A DNA stretch of 8,747 bases from Gammaproteobacteria bacterium (GTDB lineage: Bacteria > Pseudomonadota > Gammaproteobacteria > GCA-001735895), in NCBI GenBank assembly GCA_021767985.1, contig JAASSH010000057.1, positions 1 through 8,747 of the forward strand. Direction: 5' to 3'. Below the pieces are notes generated by a model. The model did no database searches, was not told the origin of the DNA, and worked only from the letters and a program-made list of their open reading frames with translations. Position 1 is the first letter of the stretch. The number at the start of each line of letters is the position of its first letter. The position numbers and the translations under genes were made by a program. Positions 1 through 6,281 of the stretch are shown one piece after another.

Positions 1-2067
1 GAAACCCATTTATATCCGATCTACAAACTCTATGGTGACGATGCTTTCCTCGGCGCGAGCATTAGCGCTTCCTATAGTCAGCAGCCGATTCTCGACCGGC
101 TGCAACAAACCGAAACCAATTTTTTCATAATTACCACGATTGCGACGGTAACCGCGCTGGTGCTGGTGTTGTTCCTGCTGAACCGCGCCTTCATGCCGAT
201 GAACAAGCTCAGGAATTCCGTGGGCGCGCTGCTGACCGGTCGCTACGCGTCCATCAGCGAAGAAAAACTGCCGAACGAACTCAGGGACCTGGTGGTGGCC
301 TACAACGAAATGGTGGAAGGGCTCGAGATCGAAACCATATCGCGTCGCCAGATCGAAGAAAAATTGCGCTCGGAAAAAGACTTTATTGCAACCACGCTCG
401 ATTCGATCACCAACCCGGTGATCGTTATCGACTCGAAGGACCGTATCAAGCTGGTCAATCCCAGCGCCGAAAAGCTGTTTGGCGACAAGCAGTCAAATCT
501 TGTCGACACCTCGATTCACGAAGTGCTGATTCTTTACGCCAACCGACAGACCACGCGCATTGTCGATATCCGCCAGTTACTGAGCCGCAAGCTGTCAATC
601 AGCTCGATGTTTTTCTTCGATCCCAACCGCAATATCGTGGAACTCGAGTTTTCCGCATCGCCGATGATCGATATGGAGGCCGAAGATGTCGGTTTCGTCA
701 TTATCCTGAAAGACGTGTCCGAGGATCGTAAGCTGCGCCGCAAGCTGAGTTACGAGGGCAGCCACGATCAGCTCACCGGTTTCCTCAATCGCAGCGCCTT
801 CGAGCAAAAGTTTGAAACACTCGTGACCGAGAACAACAACGCGGTGCCGCAGCACGTACTGGCCTATCTCGATATAGACCAGTTCAGGGTGGTCAATGAA
901 ACCTGCGGCAGTTCGGCCGGAGACCTGTTGCTAAAACAGATTAGCACCATGATCAAGAAGCATGTGCGCAAGTCCGATATCCTGGCGCGCCTGAGCGGAG
1001 ACGAGTTTGGCATCATCATGCCGTTCTTCGAAATGGAACGGGCGCTGCAGGCAATCCAGAAAATAATCATCGAAATTCAGCACTCCGGATTCGTCTGGAA
1101 CGAACAGGAGTACCTGGTAACGGCGAGTATTGGCGTCATGCCGTTTGGGCGCATGAGTGACGAATACGCCGATTTCTATTCCAAGGTGACCACCGCCTGC
1201 TTCCTGGCCAAGCAGAACGGCGGCAATCAATATCACTTCATCGATGAAAACGACGAAAAGGTCATGGCACAGCAGGTCTCGATGGAATGGGTTTCAGGCA
1301 TCATGGAGGGCTTTAGCGAGGACCGCTTTTGTCTCTATGTTCAGCCCATCGTTTCCATCGACAAGGATGAACGTCACACCCATTACGAAGTCCTGATCCG
1401 TTATATTCGTCCCGATGGCACCGTTGTTTCACCGAATGATTTTCTGCCACCGGCCGAGCGTTACAACCTGATAGAGCGCATCGACAGCTGGGTGGTCAGC
1501 AACGTTATCGCCTGGCTGCAGCAACACCAGCACAAGCTCAGCGACGTCATGTTTTCGGTGAACCTGTCGGGGCGCAGCATCGGTTCGCAAACCTTTCACA
1601 AGTTCCTGCGGGAAAGCCTGACTGAAAGCGAAATCGATATAACCCAGCTGTGTTTTGAAATCACCGAAACCGCGGTGGTCGATAATGTAGAGAAATCGGT
1701 GGAGTTCATCAATTCGATCAAGCAGCTGGGTGCCAAGTTTTCGCTCGACGATTTCGGCACCGGTCTGTCTTCGTTCAGTTACCTGAAGCAGTTCCCGGTC
1801 GATTACCTCAAGATCGACGGCGAGTTCATCCGCGATATCATCGAGGACGACAAGAGCTATGTATTCGTGCGCTCGATGACCGAGGTTGGACATTGTCTCG
1901 ACATGGAAGTGATCGCAGAGTTTGTCGAGTCGGATACGATGTTCAATAAACTGCGCGAAGCCAACGTCGACTATATCCAGGGATACCAGGTCGGCGAACC
2001 GGTCCCGATCAAAACCCTGGTCGAGGAGCCTGATCAAACCGACCTGGACCAGGTAAAGCAGGCATAG
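1..2067 (+). CDS. HAMP-PAS-GGDEF-EAL cyclic-di-GMP signalling protein, 5'-truncated by window edge
   Basis: The frame is open from base 1 (688 residues visible) with no stop before the TAG at 2065-2067, so the gene begins upstream; an internal ATG at 160 lies inside the membrane segment and is not the start. Domains in visible-residue numbering: end of a probable periplasmic sensor (1-40), transmembrane helix (about 41-60), HAMP (61-115), PAS (125-240), GGDEF (about 250-415), EAL (about 430-680). The GGDEF signature is SGDEF (332-336), with the inhibitory I-site RxxD (RKSD, 323-326) exactly five residues before it; the metal-binding Asp of LDID and the Asn/Asp of NETCGSSAGD remain. The EAL signature reads EVLIR (463-467), and NLS, EITET, DDFGTG, LKIDG, AEFVE and QGYQ are all kept, so phosphodiesterase activity is likely. 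Cyclase activity is possible but less certain. It probably couples a periplasmic or PAS signal to c-di-GMP level. Confidence 0.95.
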   Translation, partial: ETHLYPIYKLYGDDAFLGASISASYSQQPILDRLQQTETNFFIITTIATVTALVLVLFLLNRAFMPMNKLRNSVGALLTGRYASISEEKLPNELRDLVVAYNEMVEGLEIETISRRQIEEKLRSEKDFIATTLDSITNPVIVIDSKDRIKLVNPSAEKLFGDKQSNLVDTSIHEVLILYANRQTTRIVDIRQLLSRKLSISSMFFFDPNRNIVELEFSASPMIDMEAEDVGFVIILKDVSEDRKLRRKLSYEGSHDQLTGFLNRSAFEQKFETLVTENNNAVPQHVLAYLDIDQFRVVNETCGSSAGDLLLKQISTMIKKHVRKSDILARLSGDEFGIIMPFFEMERALQAIQKIIIEIQHSGFVWNEQEYLVTASIGVMPFGRMSDEYADFYSKVTTACFLAKQNGGNQYHFIDENDEKVMAQQVSMEWVSGIMEGFSEDRFCLYVQPIVSIDKDERHTHYEVLIRYIRPDGTVVSPNDFLPPAERYNLIERIDSWVVSNVIAWLQQHQHKLSDVMFSVNLSGRSIGSQTFHKFLRESLTESEIDITQLCFEITETAVVDNVEKSVEFINSIKQLGAKFSLDDFGTGLSSFSYLKQFPVDYLKIDGEFIRDIIEDDKSYVFVRSMTEVGHCLDMEVIAEFVESDTMFNKLREANVDYIQGYQVGEPVPIKTLVEEPDQTDLDQVKQA

Positions 2068-2104
2068 TCTGCCAACAGCCGCGCTCGCGGAATATCACAC
2101 TACC

Positions 2105-2134
2105 GCCTCGTGACCGCGAGGCCTTTCAGGTTTT
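2105..2134 (+). terminator. Probable Rho-independent terminator of the GGDEF-EAL gene
   Basis: A perfect 6-bp stem GCCTCG (2105-2110) / CGAGGC (2117-2122) with a 6-nt loop lies 38 nt past the stop codon. It is followed by a weak, interrupted T-rich tail (CTTTCAGGTTTT, 2123-2134). No T-run follows the hairpin on the opposite strand, so it looks one-directional. The poor T-tract limits confidence. Confidence 0.4.
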
Positions 2135-2220
2135 AATGAGGCGAGCAACAGGCCCGCTGAGCCCGGTTACGTCGTTTAATGGCAATCGATCGCGCTACAG
2201 GCAGTTTAAGCGCTGTCGGA

Positions 2221-2934
2221 TCAGGATTTTTTCCCGAAGTCGATGGATTTAACGCGCGGCGACAGGTTAACTTCATCGATGACGATGTTCGGGCTGGATT
2301 GCATGATTTGCAACACCAGGTGGGCGACGTCTTCTACCTCGATAGCGTTTTCCGGCAGCGCGCCCGGCGCGAACGAGAGTTCGTCGAAGAAAGGGCTGCG
2401 TACCATGCCGGGATTGATCAGGCTCACCTGTATACCGTCACTCGCGCAATCCTCGCGCAGCGACAGGCAGAAACCGCGCAGGCCGAATTTCGAGGCGCTG
2501 TAAAGCGCGCCTTTTTTACCTGCCGCGAGCGCGGATTCGGAACCGATGAATATCAGGCGGCCATTGCCGCGCCGGCGCAAAGCGGGCAGCAACCCGCGGC
2601 AGATCACCATTGCGCTGGTCAGGTTGATGCGCATTGCGGATTCCATCTGTGCGATCGAAAATTGTTCGACCGAGCCGAAACAGCCCTGACCGGCGGCGTG
2701 CACGAAACAGGTGATGTCGTGGTTCACCTGTAACGTCCTGATCCGGGTTTCCAGCTGCTGCAGGTTATCGAGATCGAGTGCCAGCGCGGTAAAATTTTCA
2801 TGTGCCAGGGCATCCACCTGGCCGCGTCGACTGAGGCCGACGACATTATACCCCTGTTGTAACAGCAGGCTGGCGGTCGCCTGACCGATGCCGGAGCTGG
2901 CGCCGCTTATCAGTACTGTTTCTGCTTTAGCCAT
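2221..2934 (-). CDS. Short-chain dehydrogenase/reductase (classical SDR, probably NADPH-dependent)
   Basis: A complete 237-residue classical SDR, the usual length for the family, expected to be a cytosolic NAD(P)H oxidoreductase acting on a carbonyl or alcohol. The glycine-rich cofactor loop SGASSGIG is at residues 10-17, the NNAG-equivalent HAAG at 79-82, the structural Asn in RINL at 104, and the catalytic Ser132, Tyr145 and Lys149 (YSASK) are all present. The Arg-Arg pair after the second beta strand (residues 36-37) favours NADPH over NADH. The C-terminal IVIDEVNLSPR segment resembles the YdfG/sepiapterin-reductase-like branch, but the substrate cannot be told. The ATG overlaps the last 8 nt of the radical SAM gene, which implies translational coupling and a shared pathway or regulation. 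It is the last gene of the - strand cluster, and no convincing terminator was seen after it. Confidence 0.93.
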   Translation of the reverse strand: MAKAETVLISGASSGIGQATASLLLQQGYNVVGLSRRGQVDALAHENFTALALDLDNLQQLETRIRTLQVNHDITCFVHAAGQGCFGSVEQFSIAQMESAMRINLTSAMVICRGLLPALRRRGNGRLIFIGSESALAAGKKGALYSASKFGLRGFCLSLREDCASDGIQVSLINPGMVRSPFFDELSFAPGALPENAIEVEDVAHLVLQIMQSSPNIVIDEVNLSPRVKSIDFGKKS

Positions 2935-3925
2935 GCCATTCGCAGGGGTGATAGGCTTGTGCCGGAATGTGATTCATCAATTGCGTTTCGCAGAAATCGA
3001 TCATTTCGCGCTCGCGCTCGAGCGGGTAACTGATAATACCATTGTCGAGGTTCATGTTTTGCGCGAACAGCGGTTCCTCGGGGTAGAGTCGAGAAATGCT
3101 GCGGAAGTGATCTCGCGTCAGGCGAAAACTGCCGAGGCTTACCGAGTGCAGTTTCCGGGCATCGATGCGGGTAAAAATCTGCTCCAGTAAATCGACGAAA
3201 GCCGACTGGTAGTCGCGATGATATACCACCGGGTCGAAACGCAGTCCGACCGGCCAGCCGGCGCCGATTAGGCGGCTCATGGCATTGACGCGCTTTTCGA
3301 TCGAGGGCACGCCGTGCTCGAGTCTGGCGTGACTCAAGGCATCGCTGAAGCTGAACGCGGTAACGATGTTGTTACTGGGTTCCAGTCCCAGCATCGAACG
3401 CACCTGGGTGCTCTTGGTGCGTAACTCCATCCAGGCGTTATCGATTGACTTTACCAGCGGGATGAAATACTCGGTGAAGCGCGTCATCGGCTCGTTCGCC
3501 AGGCTGTCGCAATCGTAACCCGAATAAAACCAGACTGGCTTATTCGCGTGGCGCGTCGCGGTTTGCCTGATCTGCTCGCCGAAATCCTCGTAGTTGACGA
3601 ACAGCACCTGGTGGGCCGACTGGTACATGCCCTGTAAAAAGCAATACCGGCAATCGTAGAGACAGTTCAGCATATGTGAAAAGTAGTAGTTATGCTCGCC
3701 GCCGAGCCCATAACCTTCTGGCGCCGCCAGTACCTGCCCCTTGTTCTTGTGGGCGATGATGACCGCCGGGTTTTGTTTTTGCAGGCGGAAGTTCTGGGCG
3801 CGCGGGTTGAAGACCTCGCCGTAGTGGTCGATTTCCACCAGCGGCAGTTTTCGCAGCCGTTTTAGTAACTGCAACGCCCTTGGATGATCGCGCACCGCCG
3901 ATTCAATGTAAACGCAGCTCACCAT
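2927..3925 (-). CDS. Radical SAM protein of the spore photoproduct lyase (SPL) family
   Basis: A 332-residue protein, close to the length of Bacillus SPL (about 340). The [4Fe-4S]/SAM motif CLYDCRYC (CX3CX2C) places Cys88, Cys92 and Cys95 where SPL has them. The following segments (FLQG, then FYSGYDCDSL at 133-142, ELRTKS, and a late GWPVGLRFDPVVYH strand) match the SPL-type fold from memory. In spore-formers SPL uses a 5'-deoxyadenosyl radical to repair the thymine dimer 5-thyminyl-5,6-dihydrothymine, with a fourth cysteine about 43 residues after the cluster as hydrogen donor. Here Cys139 lies 44 residues after Cys95, but my remembered alignment puts it about two positions off the donor, so repair chemistry is uncertain. 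A good ribosome binding site, GAGGGG (3934-3939), lies 8 nt before the ATG. The start is 2 nt after the nucleosidase stop. DNA repair or modification of another substrate are both possible. Confidence 0.9.
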   Translation of the reverse strand: MVSCVYIESAVRDHPRALQLLKRLRKLPLVEIDHYGEVFNPRAQNFRLQKQNPAVIIAHKNKGQVLAAPEGYGLGGEHNYYFSHMLNCLYDCRYCFLQGMYQSAHQVLFVNYEDFGEQIRQTATRHANKPVWFYSGYDCDSLANEPMTRFTEYFIPLVKSIDNAWMELRTKSTQVRSMLGLEPSNNIVTAFSFSDALSHARLEHGVPSIEKRVNAMSRLIGAGWPVGLRFDPVVYHRDYQSAFVDLLEQIFTRIDARKLHSVSLGSFRLTRDHFRSISRLYPEEPLFAQNMNLDNGIISYPLEREREMIDFCETQLMNHIPAQAYHPCEWHG

Positions 3926-3927
3926 GC

Positions 3928-4737
3928 CTATAGCCCCTCGCTATCCTGGTAGCTGATCTGTTCCAGCGCCGCAATGATTTCGCCCGCCGTCTTTTGCGTC
4001 GCCAGTTGCCGCAGCAGCGTCTCGGAGTCGAATTCTCGATTGCCAAGATAACGCCACAGTACCCGCAGGCGGCTGCGCTGGGTTTGCGAGAAATGCGCCA
4101 GCGACAGCAATTGCTGCCAGGAGTCCGCGGGAACTTCGAGCGCGGCTACTTGCTGTTTAAGGCGCAGCAGGCCAGCGGCTTGCCGGTCGATCGACTCGAT
4201 GTGAGCCTGAACCAGTTCGCTCACGCGTTGCCGATTCTTGCCGGTTTGCTGCCGCCGATTGTCGCTAACGATTTTGAGGCTCTGCGTGAGCTCGGCGCTG
4301 CTGAAGCGCAGGGCGCTGTAAACAAAGCCGCTGGCCTCCATGTCGAACAGCGTATCGTCGCGATACTCGTCACTGGGCAGGCTTAGCGTCAGGCAGGCGC
4401 TGGCCGCCAGCGAGGTGGCAACCGCGGGAGCCGGATAGTAGCTTTGACCGTTGTCGGCGTCGACAATCTTGTTGATCACGAATAGTGTGCCGAGTTCGTG
4501 CTCGGCTGCGCCGGCGACACCCAGGTTAATCCAGGCCAGCGCGGCTTCGTTCTCGCAACGGGCCGCAACCCAGGCACAGGCCGCGGCGCTTGCCAGTTTG
4601 CCGATGCCGGTGACGACACACAGCATGTCATCGCCACGGTAAAGGTCGAAGGCTCGTTCCTCATGCGATTTCTTCAGGCGATAGTAATCGATCACCGGCT
4701 TGGCCTCGCAGTGCAGCGCGCAGACCCAAATCAACAT
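3928..4737 (-). CDS. Nucleoside phosphorylase-superfamily protein, MTA/SAH-nucleosidase-like
   Basis: I use the ATG at 4735-4737 (269 residues) rather than a GTG nine codons upstream, because residue 1 then aligns with the first beta strand of MTA/SAH nucleosidase. Recognisable elements: ALHCEA with Glu11 matching the general-acid Glu12 of E. coli MTAN, GIGK at 44-47, the NLGVAGA strand at 71-77, DME at 132-134 (ribose-binding Met-Glu), and SD at 158-159, whose Asp159 is the purine-binding catalytic Asp. Family members cleave adenine from 5'-methylthioadenosine, S-adenosylhomocysteine or 5'-deoxyadenosine; HpnG of hopanoid synthesis is a relative. About 65 helical residues (205-269) extend past the usual end of the family. 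The ATG overlaps the glycosyltransferase stop by 7 nt, and the radical SAM gene starts 2 nt after this stop. The likely role is handling an adenosyl product or by-product of that enzyme; the substrate is inferred. Confidence 0.85.
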   Translation of the reverse strand: MLIWVCALHCEAKPVIDYYRLKKSHEERAFDLYRGDDMLCVVTGIGKLASAAACAWVAARCENEAALAWINLGVAGAAEHELGTLFVINKIVDADNGQSYYPAPAVATSLAASACLTLSLPSDEYRDDTLFDMEASGFVYSALRFSSAELTQSLKIVSDNRRQQTGKNRQRVSELVQAHIESIDRQAAGLLRLKQQVAALEVPADSWQQLLSLAHFSQTQRSRLRVLWRYLGNREFDSETLLRQLATQKTAGEIIAALEQISYQDSEGL

Positions 4738-5576
4738 GACACGACCCCGGTCTCGACCTTGCACCAGTATTCGCGTAATGGCACAAACTCGTCGAGTAAT
4801 GCCCGGTTGTCATGCCGGCTGGCGCCCTTGAGCAGAATATCGAGCCTGGTCAGCAGCTCACGCGTCGCGGCCGCCTGCTGCGCCGGGGTCAGGTCGTGAT
4901 CGCATAGCAGTCGATGCAGCGCACGCGCCCGGAACTGATCCATCGCCGGATGCTGGCGTGATAACTGGTCCTCGTGGCCACCGTACTTGACGATCAGGGT
5001 CTCGTCCAGGTAGCAAACCGGGAAACGATGACTTAAGCGCAGCCATAAATCGTAGTCCTCGCAGGCGGGCAGGCTTTCGTCGAACATGCCCAGCTCCTGT
5101 AACACCGACTTTCTGATCACCGCGGCGGAAGGGGATATTGCGCACAGCGGCAGGCATTGCTCGAAAATCCAGCCACCGTGTTTGCGATGTTTGTGCTTCG
5201 GATTGACGCGCACCCCGCGCCGGATCCAGATTTCATCGGAATGAAACAGCACGAAGTCGGGCGCCCGACGCTGGGCCGCGCGAATCTTTTCGATCTTTGT
5301 CGGCAGCCAGCTGTCGTCGGAATCCAGCAGCGCTATCCAGTCATACCGCGCCGCCTCGATACCGCGATTGCGTGCCGCGCTGACGCCGAGGTTCGGCTGG
5401 CGGATCAGCCTGACCGTCGGAAACGCCCGGGCCACCATTTCGGCGCTGCCATCGCTCGAACCGTCATCGACAAGAATCACTTCGTCTACCGGCGAACTTT
5501 GCTCGACTATCGATTGCAGGGCCCGCTGCAGCGTGTGCCGGCGATTGTAGCTGGGGATAACGACGGATATTTGCAT
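4731..5576 (-). CDS. Family 2 glycosyltransferase (GT-A fold)
   Basis: A complete 281-residue GT2 enzyme, expected to be cytosolic or peripheral to the membrane, transferring a sugar from a nucleotide donor. The N-terminal strand ISVVIPSYNR is followed by DDGSSDGS (37-44), the GVSAARNRGIEAA helix (64-76), the metal-binding DSDD (85-88), and the acceptor-side CEDYDLWLR (172-180) with the presumed catalytic base Asp174. No membrane helix is evident, so it is not a processive synthase such as BcsA. The tail (200-281) is helical and family-like (GGHEDQLSRQ). The ATG lies 23 nt after the DUF1820 stop with only a weak AGG-type ribosome binding site, and the stop overlaps the next gene's ATG. Donor and acceptor are unknown. 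No other polysaccharide genes are nearby, so it probably acts on a lipid, protein or small molecule tied to the cassette. Confidence 0.92.
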   Translation of the reverse strand: MQISVVIPSYNRRHTLQRALQSIVEQSSPVDEVILVDDGSSDGSAEMVARAFPTVRLIRQPNLGVSAARNRGIEAARYDWIALLDSDDSWLPTKIEKIRAAQRRAPDFVLFHSDEIWIRRGVRVNPKHKHRKHGGWIFEQCLPLCAISPSAAVIRKSVLQELGMFDESLPACEDYDLWLRLSHRFPVCYLDETLIVKYGGHEDQLSRQHPAMDQFRARALHRLLCDHDLTPAQQAAATRELLTRLDILLKGASRHDNRALLDEFVPLREYWCKVETGVVSC

Positions 5577-5599
5577 GGTGGAGCCTGGCAGGAATCCGC

Positions 5600-5932
5600 T
5601 CAGGTATTCTGCGGAATACTGGTCTGCCCCGGGAAATTGGTTACGCTCGCGCCGTCGCTGTCGAGAATGCGGTTCTTGCCGCTTTGCTCGACCTCGTCGA
5701 TGCGAATCACGGCGAAGTGCGGGATGTAGGTATGCTTGACGTTGGCAAATTCGAGCTTCAGTTTTTCCTCGGCGGGATCGATCAGTAATTTTGACTGTTC
5801 ACCAAAAATGATTTCGCCGATCTCGATAAAGCCCGCCATTTGCGACTGGCTGACCTCGTGGGCATAGAGTTCGTAAATCCGGTTGCCGTTATGAAACTGG
5901 ATGCGAAACGTGGATTTCTTCGATTTGGGCAT
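5600..5932 (-). CDS. DUF1820 family protein
   Basis: A 110-residue soluble protein with no signal peptide or membrane helix. It matches the conserved proteobacterial DUF1820 family as I remember it: an IQFHNGNRIYELYAHEVSQ segment near the N-terminus, the acidic GEIIFGEQSKLLIDPAEE stretch in the middle, then the LKLEFANVKHTYIPHFAVIRIDEVE core (about residues 58-82). The last 25 residues are polar and variable. The function of the family is unknown to me. The gene sits between glutaredoxin (9 nt upstream) and the glycosyltransferase (23 nt downstream) and has no clear Shine-Dalgarno, so coupling to the preceding gene is likely. Confidence 0.85.
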   Translation of the reverse strand: MPKSKKSTFRIQFHNGNRIYELYAHEVSQSQMAGFIEIGEIIFGEQSKLLIDPAEEKLKLEFANVKHTYIPHFAVIRIDEVEQSGKNRILDSDGASVTNFPGQTSIPQNT

Positions 5933-5941
5933 CGGGTAAAA

Positions 5942-6202
5942 CTAATCAGACTGCATCAAATCGTCAAGCTCGCCGTCCATGTGCAATTCGGTCAGTTCGG
6001 TAAATCCGCCGATCGGTTTGCCGTCGATTACGATTTGCGGCACCGTGTGCGCGCCGTTGGTAACCTCGACGAATTTCTTCATCGCCGCGCTGTCGGCGTC
6101 GATGCGTACCTCGTCGTAATCGATATTCCATTTCTCCAGCATGATCTTGGCGCGGGTGCAGAAAGCACAGTGGGCGGAACTATATACGGTAACTCGGGAC
6201 AT
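5942..6202 (-). CDS. grxC: Glutaredoxin 3 (GrxC-type), monocysteine-pair variant CAFC
   Basis: Starting at the ATG at 6200-6202 gives 86 residues, the usual size for GrxC. An upstream in-frame ATG at 6262 would add 20 residues that match no glutaredoxin (they include ICSRIALPVVV), so I reject it. The active site CAFC is at residues 12-15, the cis-Pro glutathione-binding motif TVP at 53-55 and the second glutathione contact GG at 65-66. Family role: glutathione-dependent reduction of protein disulfides and mixed disulfides in the cytosol. The usual CPYC is changed at both middle positions, which would be expected to shift redox potential; both cysteines are kept, so a dithiol mechanism remains possible. 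It follows the kinase gene by 79 nt and precedes DUF1820 by 9 nt. No strong ribosome binding site is visible. Confidence 0.88.
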   Translation of the reverse strand: MSRVTVYSSAHCAFCTRAKIMLEKWNIDYDEVRIDADSAAMKKFVEVTNGAHTVPQIVIDGKPIGGFTELTELHMDGELDDLMQSD

Positions 6203-6281
6203 CTGGCCGGGTCTCACAACTACAGGGAGCGCAATTCTACTACAGATTTTTACCGCCGCCATAGTTCTGCGGCGACGCGGG

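Noticed and set aside
2179..2733. 184-codon + strand open frame opposite the SDR gene
   Set aside because: It lies antisense to a clear SDR with complete motifs; its translation has shadow-like composition and no recognisable domain.
4738..4764. GTG start adding nine residues to the nucleosidase
   Set aside because: The extension is Arg-rich and precedes the conserved first strand; the ATG at 4737 gives a typical overlap with the glycosyltransferase stop.
6203..6262. N-terminal extension of glutaredoxin to an ATG at 6262
   Set aside because: The extra 20 residues match no glutaredoxin and the ATG at 6202 gives the normal family start.
6203..6281. Hairpin CGCCGC (6254-6259) / GCGGCG (6269-6274) after the kinase gene
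   Set aside because: On the - strand it is followed by GTAAAAATC, not a T-run, so it is not a convincing terminator. TAGAAT near 6235 has no -35 partner, so no promoter is called either.
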